Source: Anaerolineales bacterium UBA877
GTDB taxonomy: Bacteria > Chloroflexota > Anaerolineae > Anaerolineales > Villigracilaceae
Assembly (NCBI GenBank): GCA_002294405.1
Contig: DBFP01000011.1
Span: 1 to 58,912 of the forward strand
DNA: 58,912 nt
Reading direction: 5' to 3'
The position numbers and the translations under genes were made by a program. Within the stretch, counting starts at the first letter, position 1, and each line of letters starts with the position of its first letter. Below, one piece after another: positions 1 to 9,072 of this stretch. The notes under the pieces are model-generated. The model ran no database searches and was not told the DNA's origin. It saw only the letters and a list, made by a program, of their open reading frames with translations.

Positions 1-48
1 ATGCGGCTCAACCTGCCAGCGGGTGTGGATATCGAGATTAAAATCTAA
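1..48 (+). CDS. rpsJ: 30S ribosomal protein S10, C-terminal fragment (cut by left edge)
   Basis: These are the last 15 codons and stop of S10, the small-subunit head protein that also takes part in NusB-dependent antitermination. The frame open at the left edge ends in LPAGVDIEIKI, the usual bacterial S10 C-terminus. The true start lies outside the window, so the ATG at base 1 is only an internal methionine. It is the first gene of the S10 cluster, followed by a long spacer before rplC. Confidence 0.9.
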   Translation: MRLNLPAGVDIEIKI

Positions 49-246
49 TCCTGTGATTATGTCTTCCGGTCAATAAGCATGTTATTGCCAACCGGATGGA
101 CTTAATAGACAGCGCAAGAACGGTTTTGTTCGTTGGCCCCATAATCCTGTGTGCCGCGGCAAGCCGATTGACTGTGCTGTGACCGAGATGATGCAGCCAA
201 GCCCGGCTGACAGTCTCGAAAAAATATTTGAAGGAGAAAACCGAGC
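49..246 (+). promoter_or_regulatory. Structured spacer between rpsJ and rplC, possible ribosomal-protein leader
   Basis: This 198-base gap has no convincing ORF, while most gaps in the cluster are under 35 bases. It contains two stable potential hairpins. The first has TCCGGT-CAATAA (65-76) pairing with TTATTG-ACCGGA (82-96), with a three-base bulge. In the second, GACTGT (170-175) pairs with ACAGTC (210-215) around an inner CAGCC/GGCTG stem (194-209). Neither is followed by a U-tract, so they do not look like terminators. The second ends just upstream of the rplC Shine-Dalgarno (231-236). Feedback control by a ribosomal protein is inferred only from position and structure. Confidence 0.45.
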
Positions 247-876
247 ATGTTAAAAGGGCTGATTGGAAAGAAAATCGGCATGACCCAGATTTTCGATGAG
301 ACTGGTGCTGCTTTACCAGTGACATTGATCGAAGCTGGGCCTTGCTATGTTACGCAGGTACGCCTTCCAGAAAAGGAAGGCTACGCAGCGGTGCAACTCG
401 GATTCCAGGAGGCGAAACCCAAACGCCTGACTTCAGGAGAATTGGGTCATCTCAAGAAAAACGAATTGCCGCCCCTGCGTTTTTTACGCGAATTTCGCAC
501 CAAGGATACCGAATTTAAGATCGGCGACAAGCTCACTGTAGAAGTATTCGTTATCGGAGAACGGGTGGATGTTGTTGGAACCAGCAAAGGCAAAGGTTTT
601 GCAGGGGTGGTAAAACGCTACCATTTTGCAGGAGGTCCCAAGACTCACGGTGGCTCGGATCGTTTACGCGCACCAGGTTCCAATTCTTCAACCACGACTC
701 CCGGACGGGTTTATAAGGGTTCCCGGCGCGCAGGGCACATGGGTCATGAGCGCGTGACTGCCCAGGGATTAAAAGTGGTACTAGTGGATACGGAGCGCAA
801 TCTGCTCGGCGTCACGGGTGCCATCCCCGGATCCAAGGGCGGACTTGTCGTTGTTCAAGAAGCGCGGAAGCAATAG
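247..876 (+). CDS. rplC: 50S ribosomal protein L3
   Basis: L3 is an early-assembly large-subunit protein near the peptidyl transferase centre. The 209-residue product has the usual bacterial length. It opens with the L3 start LKGLIGKKIGMTQIF and carries the central loop GGPKTHGGSDRLRAPGS, which contains the glutamine/glycine-rich loop region that reaches into the ribosome. An AAGGAG Shine-Dalgarno lies at 231-236, ten bases before the ATG. It follows the structured spacer and precedes rplD, as in the standard S10 cluster. Confidence 0.97.
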   Translation: MLKGLIGKKIGMTQIFDETGAALPVTLIEAGPCYVTQVRLPEKEGYAAVQLGFQEAKPKRLTSGELGHLKKNELPPLRFLREFRTKDTEFKIGDKLTVEVFVIGERVDVVGTSKGKGFAGVVKRYHFAGGPKTHGGSDRLRAPGSNSSTTTPGRVYKGSRRAGHMGHERVTAQGLKVVLVDTERNLLGVTGAIPGSKGGLVVVQEARKQ

Positions 877-901
877 CGCGGATGATGGGAGCATAGGTAT
901 T

Positions 902-1531
902 ATGAAGGCAGACGTCCTCAACATGAAAGGCGAAAAGGTCAAAACGGTAGATCTTCCCGCCGAGATCTTTGAAGCTCCGGTAAATGTAGATTTAATGCAC
1001 CAGGCTTACATTCAACAAATGGCAAATGCCCGCCTGGGTACTCATAAAACAAAAACCCGCAGCGAAGTTTCTGGAGGTGGCAAAAAGCCCTGGAAACAAA
1101 AAGGGACCGGACGCGCACGACAGGGATCCACACGTGCTCCACAATGGGTGCATGGAGGCAAAATCCATACCCCCCGTCCGCGAAAATATACCCAGCATAT
1201 GCCTGTAAAGATGCGGCGCGCAGCCCTGCGTTCAGCATTGTCAACCAAGGCTGCTGAGGCCGGCCTGGTGGTGGTGGATGAATTGTCTCTTCCCGAACCA
1301 AAAACCCGCCTGATGGCCCAGGCACTTAACGTTCTGGTTGGCGATGCGACTGTATTGATCCTGTTCGCTGAGAAGGATGCCAGCTACGATTTGATAGCCC
1401 GCTCAACCAACAATCTCCCGGATGCAAGGTTGCTGATGGCAAATTACCTGAATATTCGCGACCTGCTCAGCTTCGAAAAACTCGTCCTGCCACTCAAGGC
1501 ATTGGACGTTCTCAAGTCTTTTCTGGTGTAG
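902..1531 (+). CDS. rplD: 50S ribosomal protein L4
   Basis: L4 lines the nascent-peptide exit tunnel and in enterobacteria represses its own operon. The frame is open from 818, but the ATG at 902 is preferred. It has GGGAG at 887-891 and gives 209 residues beginning MKADVLNMKGEKV, the usual L4 start; the upstream extension would overlap rplC. The tunnel-loop signature is present as SGGGKKPWKQKGTGRARQG. If L4 autoregulation exists here, the structured spacer before rplC is a possible target. Confidence 0.95.
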   Translation: MKADVLNMKGEKVKTVDLPAEIFEAPVNVDLMHQAYIQQMANARLGTHKTKTRSEVSGGGKKPWKQKGTGRARQGSTRAPQWVHGGKIHTPRPRKYTQHMPVKMRRAALRSALSTKAAEAGLVVVDELSLPEPKTRLMAQALNVLVGDATVLILFAEKDASYDLIARSTNNLPDARLLMANYLNIRDLLSFEKLVLPLKALDVLKSFLV

Positions 1532-1540
1532 GAGAGCAGC

Positions 1541-1840
1541 ATGATCACGATATATGAAGTACTTCACCGCCCTCTTGTCACAGAGAAGTCGAACTATCAG
1601 ACAGGAAAACTTCATCAGTACAGTTTCGAAGTTGCACCCACTGCAACCAGGACACTGGTGAAGGACGCGGTTGAAACGCTTTTCGATGTAAAAGTAACAC
1701 GGGTAAATATATTAAATACGGCTGGCAAGCGCAGCCGTCGACGCAACCGCCGACTGATGATAAGGGATGCCGGCTTCAAAAAAGCAATTGTTACCCTCGC
1801 CGAGGGAAGCACCCTCGAGTTTCTTGAAGGGGTGAAGTAA
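1541..1840 (+). CDS. rplW: 50S ribosomal protein L23
   Basis: L23 sits at the tunnel exit and is a docking site for trigger factor and SRP. The 99-residue product starts with the family pattern [16 protein letters not shown] and has the basic loop [18 protein letters not shown] at 1531-1534 overlaps the rplD stop codon, suggesting translational coupling. Its stop codon TAA overlaps the ATG of rplB. Confidence 0.96.
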   Translation: MITIYEVLHRPLVTEKSNYQTGKLHQYSFEVAPTATRTLVKDAVETLFDVKVTRVNILNTAGKRSRRRNRRLMIRDAGFKKAIVTLAEGSTLEFLEGVK

Positions 1841-2676
1841 TGGCTGTAAAAAAGTATAAACCCACCACTCCAGGTCAGCGGGGGATGACCGGATACCTGT
1901 TTGAAGAGATCACAAAATCAACTCCTGAGCGCAGCTTGATCATTCATCCGCGAGGTCACGGAGGACGGGATAGTACGGGTAAAATCTCCGTCCGGCATCG
2001 CGGTGGTGGGAATCGCCGATACATTAGAATTTTGGATTTTAAACGGGACAAGCAAAACATACCTGCCAAGGTTGCAGCCATTGAATATGATCCCAACCGG
2101 ACATCACGCCTGGCTCTATTAAACTATGCCGATGGCGAAAAACGGTATATTGTTGCTCCACTTGGGATCAAGGTGGGTGACACCCTCCTTTCCGGGACCC
2201 AGGCAGAAATCCGCCCAGGCAACTGTCTCCCGCTTGCGAACATCCCTGTGGGGACCCTGGTTCATAACATCGAACTTAAGCCAGGAAAGGGTGGTCAACT
2301 TGTGCGCACCGCTGGAGGTTCAGCCCAAGTGCTGGCCAAGGAAGGTGAATATGCCCAGATACGCCTACCTTCCGGAGAAGTGCGTCTGGTAAGCCAGGTA
2401 TGTTATGCCACGATCGGCCAGGTGGGCAACCTGGATCATAACAACATCAAGCTGGGAAAGGCGGGACGAAAACGCCATATGGGCATTCGCCCGACAGTGC
2501 GTGGTACAGCCATGTCGCCGCGCGATCATCCCCATGGCGGCGGTGAAGGTCGTCAACCGACTGGTATGCCTGGCCCAAAAACCCCGTGGGGCAGGCCTGC
2601 GCGTGGTTTTAAGACCCGCCGAAACAAGTCGACGGATAAATACATCGTGCGCCACCGGAGCAAATCCAGCCGCTAA
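1840..2676 (+). CDS. rplB: 50S ribosomal protein L2
   Basis: L2 is needed for subunit association and peptidyl transferase activity. The product is 278 residues, a full-length bacterial L2. It has the N-terminal RNA-binding domain ([16 protein letters not shown]) and the C-terminal conserved stretch [20 protein letters not shown], which contains the functionally important histidine. The ATG shares its first base with the last base of the rplW stop, so the two are probably translationally coupled. Confidence 0.97.
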   Translation: MAVKKYKPTTPGQRGMTGYLFEEITKSTPERSLIIHPRGHGGRDSTGKISVRHRGGGNRRYIRILDFKRDKQNIPAKVAAIEYDPNRTSRLALLNYADGEKRYIVAPLGIKVGDTLLSGTQAEIRPGNCLPLANIPVGTLVHNIELKPGKGGQLVRTAGGSAQVLAKEGEYAQIRLPSGEVRLVSQVCYATIGQVGNLDHNNIKLGKAGRKRHMGIRPTVRGTAMSPRDHPHGGGEGRQPTGMPGPKTPWGRPARGFKTRRNKSTDKYIVRHRSKSSR

Positions 2677-2705
2677 GGCGCTGAGCATAAGCGAGGAAAG
2701 CGAAA

Positions 2706-2987
2706 ATGTCTCGTTCATTAAAAAAAGGGCCATACATTGCCCCAAAACTGTTGAAGAAAATTGAAGCCATGAACCAGAAAGGCGAAAAGAAAGTCATCCG
2801 CACATGGAGCCGCGCCAGCGTGATTTTCCCCCAGATGGTGGGACATACCATCGCGATCCATGATGGACGCCGGCATGTTCCCATCTATGTCACCGAGAAC
2901 ATGGTTGGCCATCGCTTGGGCGAATTCGCTCCAACGCGGCTTTTCCGCGGACACATGGCGGCTGAGAAGGCAACCAAGACAGTTTAG
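2706..2987 (+). CDS. rpsS: 30S ribosomal protein S19
   Basis: S19 lies in the head of the small subunit next to S13 and contacts the A-site finger. The 93-residue product begins [17 protein letters not shown] and contains the family signature region around [19 protein letters not shown] residues (here [19 protein letters not shown]). A GAGGAAAG ribosome binding site precedes the ATG. It sits between rplB and rplV as expected. Confidence 0.97.
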   Translation: MSRSLKKGPYIAPKLLKKIEAMNQKGEKKVIRTWSRASVIFPQMVGHTIAIHDGRRHVPIYVTENMVGHRLGEFAPTRLFRGHMAAEKATKTV

Positions 2988-2997
2988 GAGTATTGAG

Positions 2998-3345
2998 ATG
3001 ACTCATGATATACACGCACAATTACGGTTCCTGGCCATTTCAGCCCAGAAAGTGCGCCTGGTGGTAGACCTGGTGCGCGGGAAGAATGCAGTCCAAGCCA
3101 TGGAAATTCTTCGCTACGCGCCTCAAAACGCGGCGCAGCCGGTTGGAAAATTACTGGCTTCGGCAGTTGCCAATGCCGAGGAAAATTTCGGTGTCAGCCG
3201 GGATGATTTGTTCGTGGCAAAAATCTTTGCAGACGAGGCACCCACCCGAAAATGGCGCCGCTTTGGGGCTCGCGGCCGGTTCAAGCCAGTCCTGCGTAGA
3301 ACGTCGCATGTGACAGTGGTACTGCGTGAACGAGAAACTGCTTAG
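2998..3345 (+). CDS. rplV: 50S ribosomal protein L22
   Basis: L22 forms part of the exit tunnel through its extended beta hairpin. The open frame reaches back into rpsS, but the ATG at 2998 is preferred. It has TAGGAG overlapping the rpsS stop and gives 115 residues, normal for L22. The start is MTHDIHAQLRFLAISAQK and the tunnel hairpin includes APTRKWRRFGARGRFKP. Confidence 0.96.
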   Translation: MTHDIHAQLRFLAISAQKVRLVVDLVRGKNAVQAMEILRYAPQNAAQPVGKLLASAVANAEENFGVSRDDLFVAKIFADEAPTRKWRRFGARGRFKPVLRRTSHVTVVLRERETA

Positions 3346-3376
3346 TTGATTTTATAGAAAGAACGAAGGAGATCTT

Positions 3377-4054
3377 ATGGGTCGCAAAGTTCATCCGATC
3401 GGATTTCGGCTCAATGTCACCCAGGATTGGCGTGGCCGGTGGTTTGCAGAAGGTGCTCAATACAGGGAGCAATTGACGCAGGATTTTGCCATCCGTGACA
3501 TGCTGTACAAAGAATCAGGACGGGCAGGCGTCTCCCGGATCGATGTTGAACGATATCCCGGAAAGTTGAAGGTGGCGATCTACACTGCCAAACCCGGCAT
3601 CTTAATCGGCCGGAAAGGGGAGGGCATCAAGAAGGTTCGTGTGGCCCTTGAGGGATTGACTGGAAAGAAAGTGGATTTGGATATCAAGGAAATCAAGGCT
3701 CCTGATTGTGATGCTTACCTGGTGGCCCATAATATTGGAGATCAACTGGAGCGGCGGATCAGTTATCGGCGAGCGATGAAGCGAGCCATCCAGCAAGCAA
3801 TGCGACAGGGAGCCCAGGGAATCAAGATAGAGGTGGGAGGCAGATTGGCCGGTGCAGAAATGGCCCGCACCGTATGGCTGCGGGATGGCCGGGTTCCGCT
3901 GCAGACATTACGCGCAGATATTGATTTTGCCCGTGCAGAGGCAGCCACTACTTATGGACGCATCGGTATCAAGGTCTGGGTCTATCATGGTGAAATGAAG
4001 ACTGAATTGGAAGAAAAGGTCGAAACCACCGAGGGTGTCTACGTCAGTGAGTAG
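3377..4054 (+). CDS. rpsC: 30S ribosomal protein S3
   Basis: S3 is part of the mRNA entry tunnel and its helicase activity. The 225-residue product has the MGRKVHPIGFRLNVTQDW start, a type-2 KH domain with the loop GRKGEGIKKVR, and the C-terminal domain with SYRRAMKRAIQQAM and GGRLAGAEMART. The Shine-Dalgarno is AAGGAGA a few bases before the ATG. Length and order are standard. Confidence 0.97.
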   Translation: MGRKVHPIGFRLNVTQDWRGRWFAEGAQYREQLTQDFAIRDMLYKESGRAGVSRIDVERYPGKLKVAIYTAKPGILIGRKGEGIKKVRVALEGLTGKKVDLDIKEIKAPDCDAYLVAHNIGDQLERRISYRRAMKRAIQQAMRQGAQGIKIEVGGRLAGAEMARTVWLRDGRVPLQTLRADIDFARAEAATTYGRIGIKVWVYHGEMKTELEEKVETTEGVYVSE

Positions 4055-4085
4055 ACGCGGCACATAATTTAATGAGGTTGAACCT

Positions 4086-4511
4086 ATGTTAATGCCCAAG
4101 CGTGTGAAATACCGCAAGCAAATGCGCGGCCGAATGAAGGGGAAAGAATCCCGCGGTGTGGAGATTTCGTTCGGAGATTATGGATTATTGGCCATGGAAC
4201 CAGGGTGGGTGACAGCCCGGCAAATTGAGGCTGCCCGCCGTACCCTTGTTCATGCGATGAAACGTCGCGGAAAGGTATGGATCCGCATATTCCCAGACAA
4301 ACCATACACGCAAAAACCCCCAGAGACCCGCATGGGTAAAGGCAAAGGTAATGTTGAATACTGGGTTGCCGTGGTTAAACCGGGTCGGGTCATGTTCGAA
4401 ATTGGCGGCTTGGATGAGGATTCAGCACGTGAGGCGTTGGGTTTGGCCAGGCATAAATTTGCCATTAAAACCAAGATCATTGCACGCAGTGATGTTGCGG
4501 CTGGAGAATAA
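4086..4511 (+). CDS. rplP: 50S ribosomal protein L16
   Basis: L16 organises the A site of the large subunit. The 141-residue product begins [19 protein letters not shown], the canonical L16 start. It contains [20 protein letters not shown], the conserved loop carrying the arginine that is hydroxylated in some bacteria. GAGG lies about ten bases upstream. It is followed after two bases by rpmC. Confidence 0.97.
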   Translation: MLMPKRVKYRKQMRGRMKGKESRGVEISFGDYGLLAMEPGWVTARQIEAARRTLVHAMKRRGKVWIRIFPDKPYTQKPPETRMGKGKGNVEYWVAVVKPGRVMFEIGGLDEDSAREALGLARHKFAIKTKIIARSDVAAGE

Positions 4512-4513
4512 GC

Positions 4514-4726
4514 ATGAAGACCGAAGAGATTCGCAAAATGTCGGTGGAAGAAATGCAGACCAAACTGTCGGATATTCGCGAAGAATTGATGAAACTTCAC
4601 TTCCAGCAGGTCACCGGTCAATTAACCAATACCAGCCGAATTCGCCTGCTACGTCATGACATCGCCCGAATGGAAACGATATTTAATGAATTAAGCAGGA
4701 CGACCGTACAGGAAGGTGAAGCATGA
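4514..4726 (+). CDS. rpmC: 50S ribosomal protein L29
   Basis: L29 is a small helical hairpin protein beside L23 at the tunnel exit. The 70-residue product has the pattern MKTEEIRKMSVEEMQTKLSD followed by the second helix with IRLLRHDIARMETI, so both helices of the family are present. It starts two bases after the rplP stop, and its own stop overlaps the ATG of rpsQ (ATGA). Confidence 0.95.
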   Translation: MKTEEIRKMSVEEMQTKLSDIREELMKLHFQQVTGQLTNTSRIRLLRHDIARMETIFNELSRTTVQEGEA

Positions 4727-5001
4727 ATGACCGTCGTCGAATAACAGGTGTTGTTACCAGCAATAAAATGATAAAAACCGTGGTGGTTGAGATTGGACGT
4801 ACATTCCGACACCCTCTCTACCGCAAGGTTGTTCATATAAGCAAGAGAGTCAAGGCGCATGATGAATTGGGTTGCCAAATCGGAGACCAGGTTCAGATCG
4901 TGGAAAGCAGACCAATGTCCCGTGACAAGCGCTGGGTGGTCGAATCGATCATCAAACATGAAATCCGCGAGGCAGATACCCTGGTGGAGACACAGCCATG
5001 A
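4723..5001 (+). CDS. rpsQ: 30S ribosomal protein S17
   Basis: S17 is an OB-fold primary 16S rRNA-binding protein. The 92-residue product has the family opening [19 protein letters not shown] and the signature [20 protein letters not shown]. It overlaps rpmC by four bases at the start and rplN by four bases at the end, which indicates coupled translation across three genes. Confidence 0.96.
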   Translation: MNDRRRITGVVTSNKMIKTVVVEIGRTFRHPLYRKVVHISKRVKAHDELGCQIGDQVQIVESRPMSRDKRWVVESIIKHEIREADTLVETQP

Positions 5002-5369
5002 TTCAACACGAGTCCCGCTTGAAAATAGCAGATAATACCGGAGCCCGTGAAATCCTGGTAATCCACGTGATGGGTGGGTCAACCCGGAGATACGGGGCGA
5101 TTGGTGACATCGTGGTCGGTGCGGTCCAATCGGCGACCCCTCAAGGGTCAATAAAAAAATCCGAGATCGTAAAGGCGGTGATTGTTCGTTGTCGCAAGGA
5201 ATGGCGCCGGGAAGATGGTTCCTATATCCGCTTTGATGATAACGCAGCTGTCATCCTGGATGTGGATGGTCAGAATCCAAAAGGGAGCCGCATCTTTGGT
5301 CCGGTGGCACGTGAACTGCGTGAAAAAGGCTTTATGAAGATTGTTTCCCTGGCCCCGGAAGTGCTCTAG
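4998..5369 (+). CDS. rplN: 50S ribosomal protein L14
   Basis: L14 lies at the subunit interface and is the target of the silencing factor RsfS. The 123-residue product begins [20 protein letters not shown] and ends with [20 protein letters not shown], both hallmark stretches. The start overlaps the rpsQ stop by four bases. It opens the spc part of the cluster, but no separate promoter is evident in front of it. Confidence 0.97.
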   Translation: MIQHESRLKIADNTGAREILVIHVMGGSTRRYGAIGDIVVGAVQSATPQGSIKKSEIVKAVIVRCRKEWRREDGSYIRFDDNAAVILDVDGQNPKGSRIFGPVARELREKGFMKIVSLAPEVL

Positions 5370-5388
5370 GCCGGTTTAGGAGTGCATG

Positions 5389-5718
5389 ATGAGAGTCAAA
5401 ATCCATAAGGGTGATACCGTTGAAATTATCAGCGGAAAAATCGAAGAGCAGGGCAAACGCGGAGAAGTAATCAAGGTTTTACCTGATGAGCACCGGGTTG
5501 TGGTCCAGGGCGTGAACGTCCACACCAAGCACCAGCGCCAGGTTCAAACCCAGGGACGCACAATTAACCCTGGACGAATCAAATTTGAAGCCCCGCTTGA
5601 CATCTCGAACGTGATGCTCGTCTGCCCGAAATGCAGCGAAACCACGCGCATAGGTATTCAGCGAGATGATGATGGCTCACACCGTGTCTGCAAGAAGTGC
5701 CGGTCATTGATTGATTAA
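5389..5718 (+). CDS. rplX: 50S ribosomal protein L24
   Basis: L24 is an assembly-initiator protein with a KOW motif. Two ATGs are adjacent at 5386 and 5389. The second gives MRVKIHKGDTVEIISGK and better spacing to TAGGAG at 5377-5382, so it is used here; the choice changes one residue. After the KOW domain the protein has CPKC and CKKC pairs, a four-cysteine C-terminal cluster common in L24 of many phyla. The product is 109 residues. Confidence 0.94.
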   Translation: MRVKIHKGDTVEIISGKIEEQGKRGEVIKVLPDEHRVVVQGVNVHTKHQRQVQTQGRTINPGRIKFEAPLDISNVMLVCPKCSETTRIGIQRDDDGSHRVCKKCRSLID

Positions 5719-5739
5719 CCGCTCGTGGAGCAATAATTT

Positions 5740-6288
5740 ATGAATCAAATGCTAGATAAATACCAGAAGGAAGTAGTATCCGCACTACGCAAATCTTTCC
5801 AGTATAAAAACTCCATGGAAGTACCGCGTATTGAAAAGGTGGTGGTCAATATTGGCCTGGGCGGTGAAGCCATGGATAACCCTAAAATGCTTGAAGCAGC
5901 CATGGGTGACATGACCATGATCACAGGACAAAAACCCATCATGACCAAGGCACGCAAGAGCATTGCCAATTTTAAATTGCGCGAGGGTCGTGTAATCGGC
6001 ACCAAGGTAACTTTACGAGGTGCCAAAATGTGGGCTTTCCTGGACCGGTTGATCAACACTGCGCTGCCGCGCGTGCGCGACTTTCGGGGTGTTTCGCCGG
6101 AGGCCTTCGATGGTCGCGGCAACTATACACTGGGTCTGCGTGACCAATTGATTTTCCCCGAAATCGAATACGATAAGATAGATAAATTAAGAGGCATGGA
6201 GGTCACGATCGTGACCACGGCCAAATCTGATGATCATGCACGGCTGATGCTGCAACTGCTGGGCATGCCGTTCAAGAAGGAAGCGTAA
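5740..6288 (+). CDS. rplE: 50S ribosomal protein L5
   Basis: L5 binds 5S rRNA and contacts the P-site tRNA. The 182-residue product contains the conserved strings [34 protein letters not shown] and [20 protein letters not shown], all typical of L5. A TGGAGC ribosome binding site precedes the ATG. rpsN follows after two bases. Confidence 0.97.
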   Translation: MNQMLDKYQKEVVSALRKSFQYKNSMEVPRIEKVVVNIGLGGEAMDNPKMLEAAMGDMTMITGQKPIMTKARKSIANFKLREGRVIGTKVTLRGAKMWAFLDRLINTALPRVRDFRGVSPEAFDGRGNYTLGLRDQLIFPEIEYDKIDKLRGMEVTIVTTAKSDDHARLMLQLLGMPFKKEA

Positions 6289-6290
6289 CT

Positions 6291-6473
6291 ATGGCAAGCA
6301 CTTGCATGAAATATCGTGAAATCCGCCGGAAATATCCCAACCGGATCCGTCATCGCTGCTCCCGCTGCGGACGCCCGCGAGGTTATATACGTCGATTTGG
6401 TCTATGCCGGATTTGTTTCCGTGAATATGCGCTGGAAGGGAAAATCCCCGGCGTCATGAAGTCATCATGGTAG
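6291..6473 (+). CDS. rpsN: 30S ribosomal protein S14, zinc-binding type
   Basis: S14 assembles late into the head of the 30S subunit. At 60 residues it is the short type, with CSRC and CRIC pairs that form a four-cysteine zinc site and the ending [10 protein letters not shown]. This zinc-containing form is the one usually retained in the spc cluster; zinc-independent paralogs, where present, tend to be elsewhere. It begins two bases after rplE, suggesting coupling. Confidence 0.97.
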   Translation: MASTCMKYREIRRKYPNRIRHRCSRCGRPRGYIRRFGLCRICFREYALEGKIPGVMKSSW

Positions 6474-6490
6474 CCGGGTGGAGGTAAGAA

Positions 6491-6904
6491 ATGAGCATGA
6501 CTGATCCAATTGCTGATATGTTGACACGCATCCGGAATGCTGTGATGAGTGGTCAAGTCTTGACAGCGATGCCTCTTTCCAAGGTCAAAGTGGAAATTGC
6601 CAAGATCTTGAAAGAAGAAGGCTACCTGGAGAATTTTGAGGTCGCGGATGGCGAACGCCCAAGCCAGAAGGTCCTGCGCTTGAAGATCAAATATATCGGT
6701 GAACGCCGTGAACGCAAACCAGTTCTTACAGGGTTGGAACGAGTAAGCCGCCCTGGTCGCCGTGTTTATACCAAAAAACAGGAAATCCCCTGGGTTCTTT
6801 CCGGTATTGGTGTAGCCATCCTGTCCACCCCCAAGGGTATTATGACTGGTCAGCGAGCCCGCCAGCTGGGTGTGGGCGGTGAGATCCTCTGCAAGATCTG
6901 GTAA
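6491..6904 (+). CDS. rpsH: 30S ribosomal protein S8
   Basis: S8 is a primary 16S rRNA binder and in E. coli the translational repressor of the spc operon. The 137-residue product begins MTDPIADMLTRIRNAV (after an extra Met-Ser) and ends with the family signature around STPKGIMTGQRARQLGVGGE. GGAGG lies a few bases before the ATG. Whether it represses rplE here cannot be told from sequence. Confidence 0.96.
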   Translation: MSMTDPIADMLTRIRNAVMSGQVLTAMPLSKVKVEIAKILKEEGYLENFEVADGERPSQKVLRLKIKYIGERRERKPVLTGLERVSRPGRRVYTKKQEIPWVLSGIGVAILSTPKGIMTGQRARQLGVGGEILCKIW

Positions 6905-6919
6905 AAGAGGAGGTACAAA

Positions 6920-7468
6920 GTGTCTCGAGTTGGAAGAATGCCCGTGGTTATCCCGGCTGGAGTAAAAGTCGACGTCAAAGGTTTGGATGTAACCGTTAAA
7001 GGCCCCAAGGGCGAATTAAAACGCACATTCTCGCCGTTGATCGGCATTGTCATGGAAAATGGCCAGGTTGTCATCACCCGCAACACTGATCAACCTGCCG
7101 AGCGCGCCATGCACGGGACTACCCGTGCAGTGCTGGCGAACATGATCCATGGCGTAAGTGCTGGGTTTGAACGTGTTTTGGAAATTGAAGGTGTTGGTTA
7201 CCGCGCCGAGATGAATGACAAAACCCTGGTTCTAAATATGGGTTATTCACACCCCGTTGCGATGGAACCGCCAGCAGGAATTTCCTTTGATGTGGATCAG
7301 AAAGCGCGGCTGGTTTATGTGCGCGGTTTTGATAAAGAACTGGTCGGTCAAACGGCTGCCAATGTCCGCAACGTCCGTCCCCCAGAACCCTACCATGGCA
7401 AGGGACTTCATTATCTGGGTGAAAAGATCAGACGCAAGGCTGGCAAGGCAGGAAAGGCGGTCAAGTAA
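6920..7468 (+). CDS. rplF: 50S ribosomal protein L6
   Basis: L6 lies near the GTPase-associated centre. Translation most likely starts at the GTG at 6920, placed after AGAGGAGG (6906-6913) and giving the usual opening SRVGRMPVVIPAGV. The product is 182 residues with two repeated domains and the C-terminal signature PEPYHGKGLHYLGEKIRRKA. It is one of the few genes in the cluster with a non-ATG start. Confidence 0.96.
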   Translation: MSRVGRMPVVIPAGVKVDVKGLDVTVKGPKGELKRTFSPLIGIVMENGQVVITRNTDQPAERAMHGTTRAVLANMIHGVSAGFERVLEIEGVGYRAEMNDKTLVLNMGYSHPVAMEPPAGISFDVDQKARLVYVRGFDKELVGQTAANVRNVRPPEPYHGKGLHYLGEKIRRKAGKAGKAVK

Positions 7469-7471
7469 CAT

Positions 7472-7837
7472 ATGGCTGAAAAATCGCGTTCTGAGGCCCG
7501 TATCCGTCGGCACGAACGGGTGCGCAAGAATTTACAAGGCACTGCGCAGCGCCCGCGGTTGAGCGTTTTCCGCAGTCTGTCAGAAATATACGCACAAGTG
7601 ATCGATGATCACATTGGAAATACTCTTGCTTCGGCTTCGACCATTGATGAAGAATTACGCGGCAAAATGAAGGGACTTAAGAAATCCGACCAGGCGAAAT
7701 TGGTTGGGAATGCAGTCGCGAAACGTGCCATCAGCAAGGGTGTAAAGGCGGTTGTCTTCGACCGCGGCGGTTTCAAATATAGCGGTCGGGTCAAGGCCCT
7801 GGCCGAAGGCGCCCGTGAAGGCGGCCTGGAATTCTAA
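7472..7837 (+). CDS. rplR: 50S ribosomal protein L18
   Basis: L18 binds 5S rRNA together with L5. The 121-residue product contains [20 protein letters not shown] and ends with the family pattern [20 protein letters not shown]. It begins three bases after rplF and has only a weak ribosome binding site inside the rplF end, so coupling to rplF is likely. Confidence 0.96.
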   Translation: MAEKSRSEARIRRHERVRKNLQGTAQRPRLSVFRSLSEIYAQVIDDHIGNTLASASTIDEELRGKMKGLKKSDQAKLVGNAVAKRAISKGVKAVVFDRGGFKYSGRVKALAEGAREGGLEF

Positions 7838-7858
7838 GGCTCGATTGGAGAAGGTTAT

Positions 7859-8401
7859 ATGTTGAATTACCAGGTAAGAGAAGCTGAGCAGCAGGCAGAA
7901 TCATTGGATGAGCGCGTGATCGAAATCGCGCGAGTGGCAAAAGTGGTTAAAGGCGGACGCCGGTTCCAATTCCGGGTTACCTTGATCATGGGTGATAATC
8001 ATGGCAAGGTTGGAATGGGTGTTGGAAAAGCCAATGCTGTCCCGGATGCAATGCGTAAAGCCACAGATCGAGCCCGCAAGGATATGCACCCAATCTTTTT
8101 ATCGGGTACTACCATTCCGCACGAGACGACCGGAAAAGTTGGCGGTGCGATCATCCTGCTCAAGCCGGCATCCCCAGGAACAGGGGTGATTGCCGGTGGA
8201 GGTGTTCGTGCGGTTCTTGAAGCCGTGGGCATTCGGGATATCCTCACCAAATCCCTTGGTTCATCCAATGTGCTAAATATTGTCCAGGCAACTCTCCAGG
8301 CACTGGAAGATTTGAAATCACCAAAGGAAGAGGCAACCAGGCGTGGAAAATCTGTTGAAGACCTGCTGCCGTTCTGGGAGAGGAGAAAAAAGAATGGGTA
8401 A
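7859..8401 (+). CDS. rpsE: 30S ribosomal protein S5
   Basis: S5 helps keep decoding accurate and lies at the mRNA entry. The 180-residue product has the double-stranded RNA-binding N-terminal domain ([38 protein letters not shown]) and the C-terminal domain ([20 protein letters not shown]). TGGAGAAGG precedes the ATG. The last eight bases overlap rpmD. Confidence 0.97.
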   Translation: MLNYQVREAEQQAESLDERVIEIARVAKVVKGGRRFQFRVTLIMGDNHGKVGMGVGKANAVPDAMRKATDRARKDMHPIFLSGTTIPHETTGKVGGAIILLKPASPGTGVIAGGGVRAVLEAVGIRDILTKSLGSSNVLNIVQATLQALEDLKSPKEEATRRGKSVEDLLPFWERRKKNG

Positions 8402-8588
8402 AAACACGGGAGGCAAAACCATCAAGGTTACCTTGGTGCGCAGCCCGATAGGTTTCCCGGTACCTCAAAAAGCGACATTGCAGGCCCTGGGTCTGCGCCG
8501 GCTCAACCAAACCGTGGAACACCAAGATACTGCCGCGATACGGGGTATGTTGACGAAAGTGGTCCATTTAATTCGTATCGAAGAATAG
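8394..8588 (+). CDS. rpmD: 50S ribosomal protein L30
   Basis: L30 is a small large-subunit protein absent from some phyla. The frame is open from 8343, but ATG 8394 follows GAGAGGAG and gives 64 residues. The conserved core is [20 protein letters not shown] and [20 protein letters not shown]. It overlaps the end of rpsE by eight bases. Confidence 0.95.
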   Translation: MGKNTGGKTIKVTLVRSPIGFPVPQKATLQALGLRRLNQTVEHQDTAAIRGMLTKVVHLIRIEE

Positions 8589-8596
8589 GAAAGAAG

Positions 8597-9049
8597 ATGA
8601 AACTGAACGATCTTCGACCCAATCCTGGGTCCAAAAAGAACCGTAAACGTGTCGGGCGTGGCATTTCAGCCGGCCAGGGAAAGACTGCTGGACGCGGTAC
8701 AAAGGGCCAAAATTCACGTGCAGGAGCAGGCGGACATTTATACCGCCAGGGAGGCAACCTGCCTTTCTTTCGCCGTCTGCCATTCGTACGTGGAAAAGGT
8801 TTCTCCCCGCTAGCCAAAGTTGAATTTAACGAAGTCAATCTCGACCAGTTATCCTCCTTCAAAGCGGATTCGGAAATCACACCTGAAACACTCGACCAGG
8901 CGCGTCTGATTCGCAAACCCCTCAATCCAGTTGCCCTCATGGGACGCGGCGAATTGAAGATCGCCCTTAAAGTCCGGGTCAACCGGGTGACCAAGAGCGC
9001 CAAAGCAAAAATAGAGGCCGCCGGCGGTACGGTGGAATTGATTGGATAA
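8597..9049 (+). CDS. rplO: 50S ribosomal protein L15
   Basis: L15 is a late-assembly large-subunit protein. The 150-residue product begins MKLNDLRPNPGSKKNRKRVG and has the Gly/Arg-rich extension GRGISAGQGKTAGRGTKGQ followed by the globular C-terminal domain. AGGAAAG precedes the ATG. It leads into secY, as in most bacteria. Confidence 0.97.
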   Translation: MKLNDLRPNPGSKKNRKRVGRGISAGQGKTAGRGTKGQNSRAGAGGHLYRQGGNLPFFRRLPFVRGKGFSPLAKVEFNEVNLDQLSSFKADSEITPETLDQARLIRKPLNPVALMGRGELKIALKVRVNRVTKSAKAKIEAAGGTVELIG

Positions 9050-9072
9050 CACGTAATCGAGGAACCCCCCCT

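Noticed and set aside
818..901. Upstream extension of the rplD frame
   Set aside because: It overlaps rplC, lacks a ribosome binding site and does not match L4; ATG 902 fits the family start.
2860..2997. Upstream extension of the rplV frame
   Set aside because: It lies inside rpsS; ATG 2998 has a good ribosome binding site and the normal L22 length.
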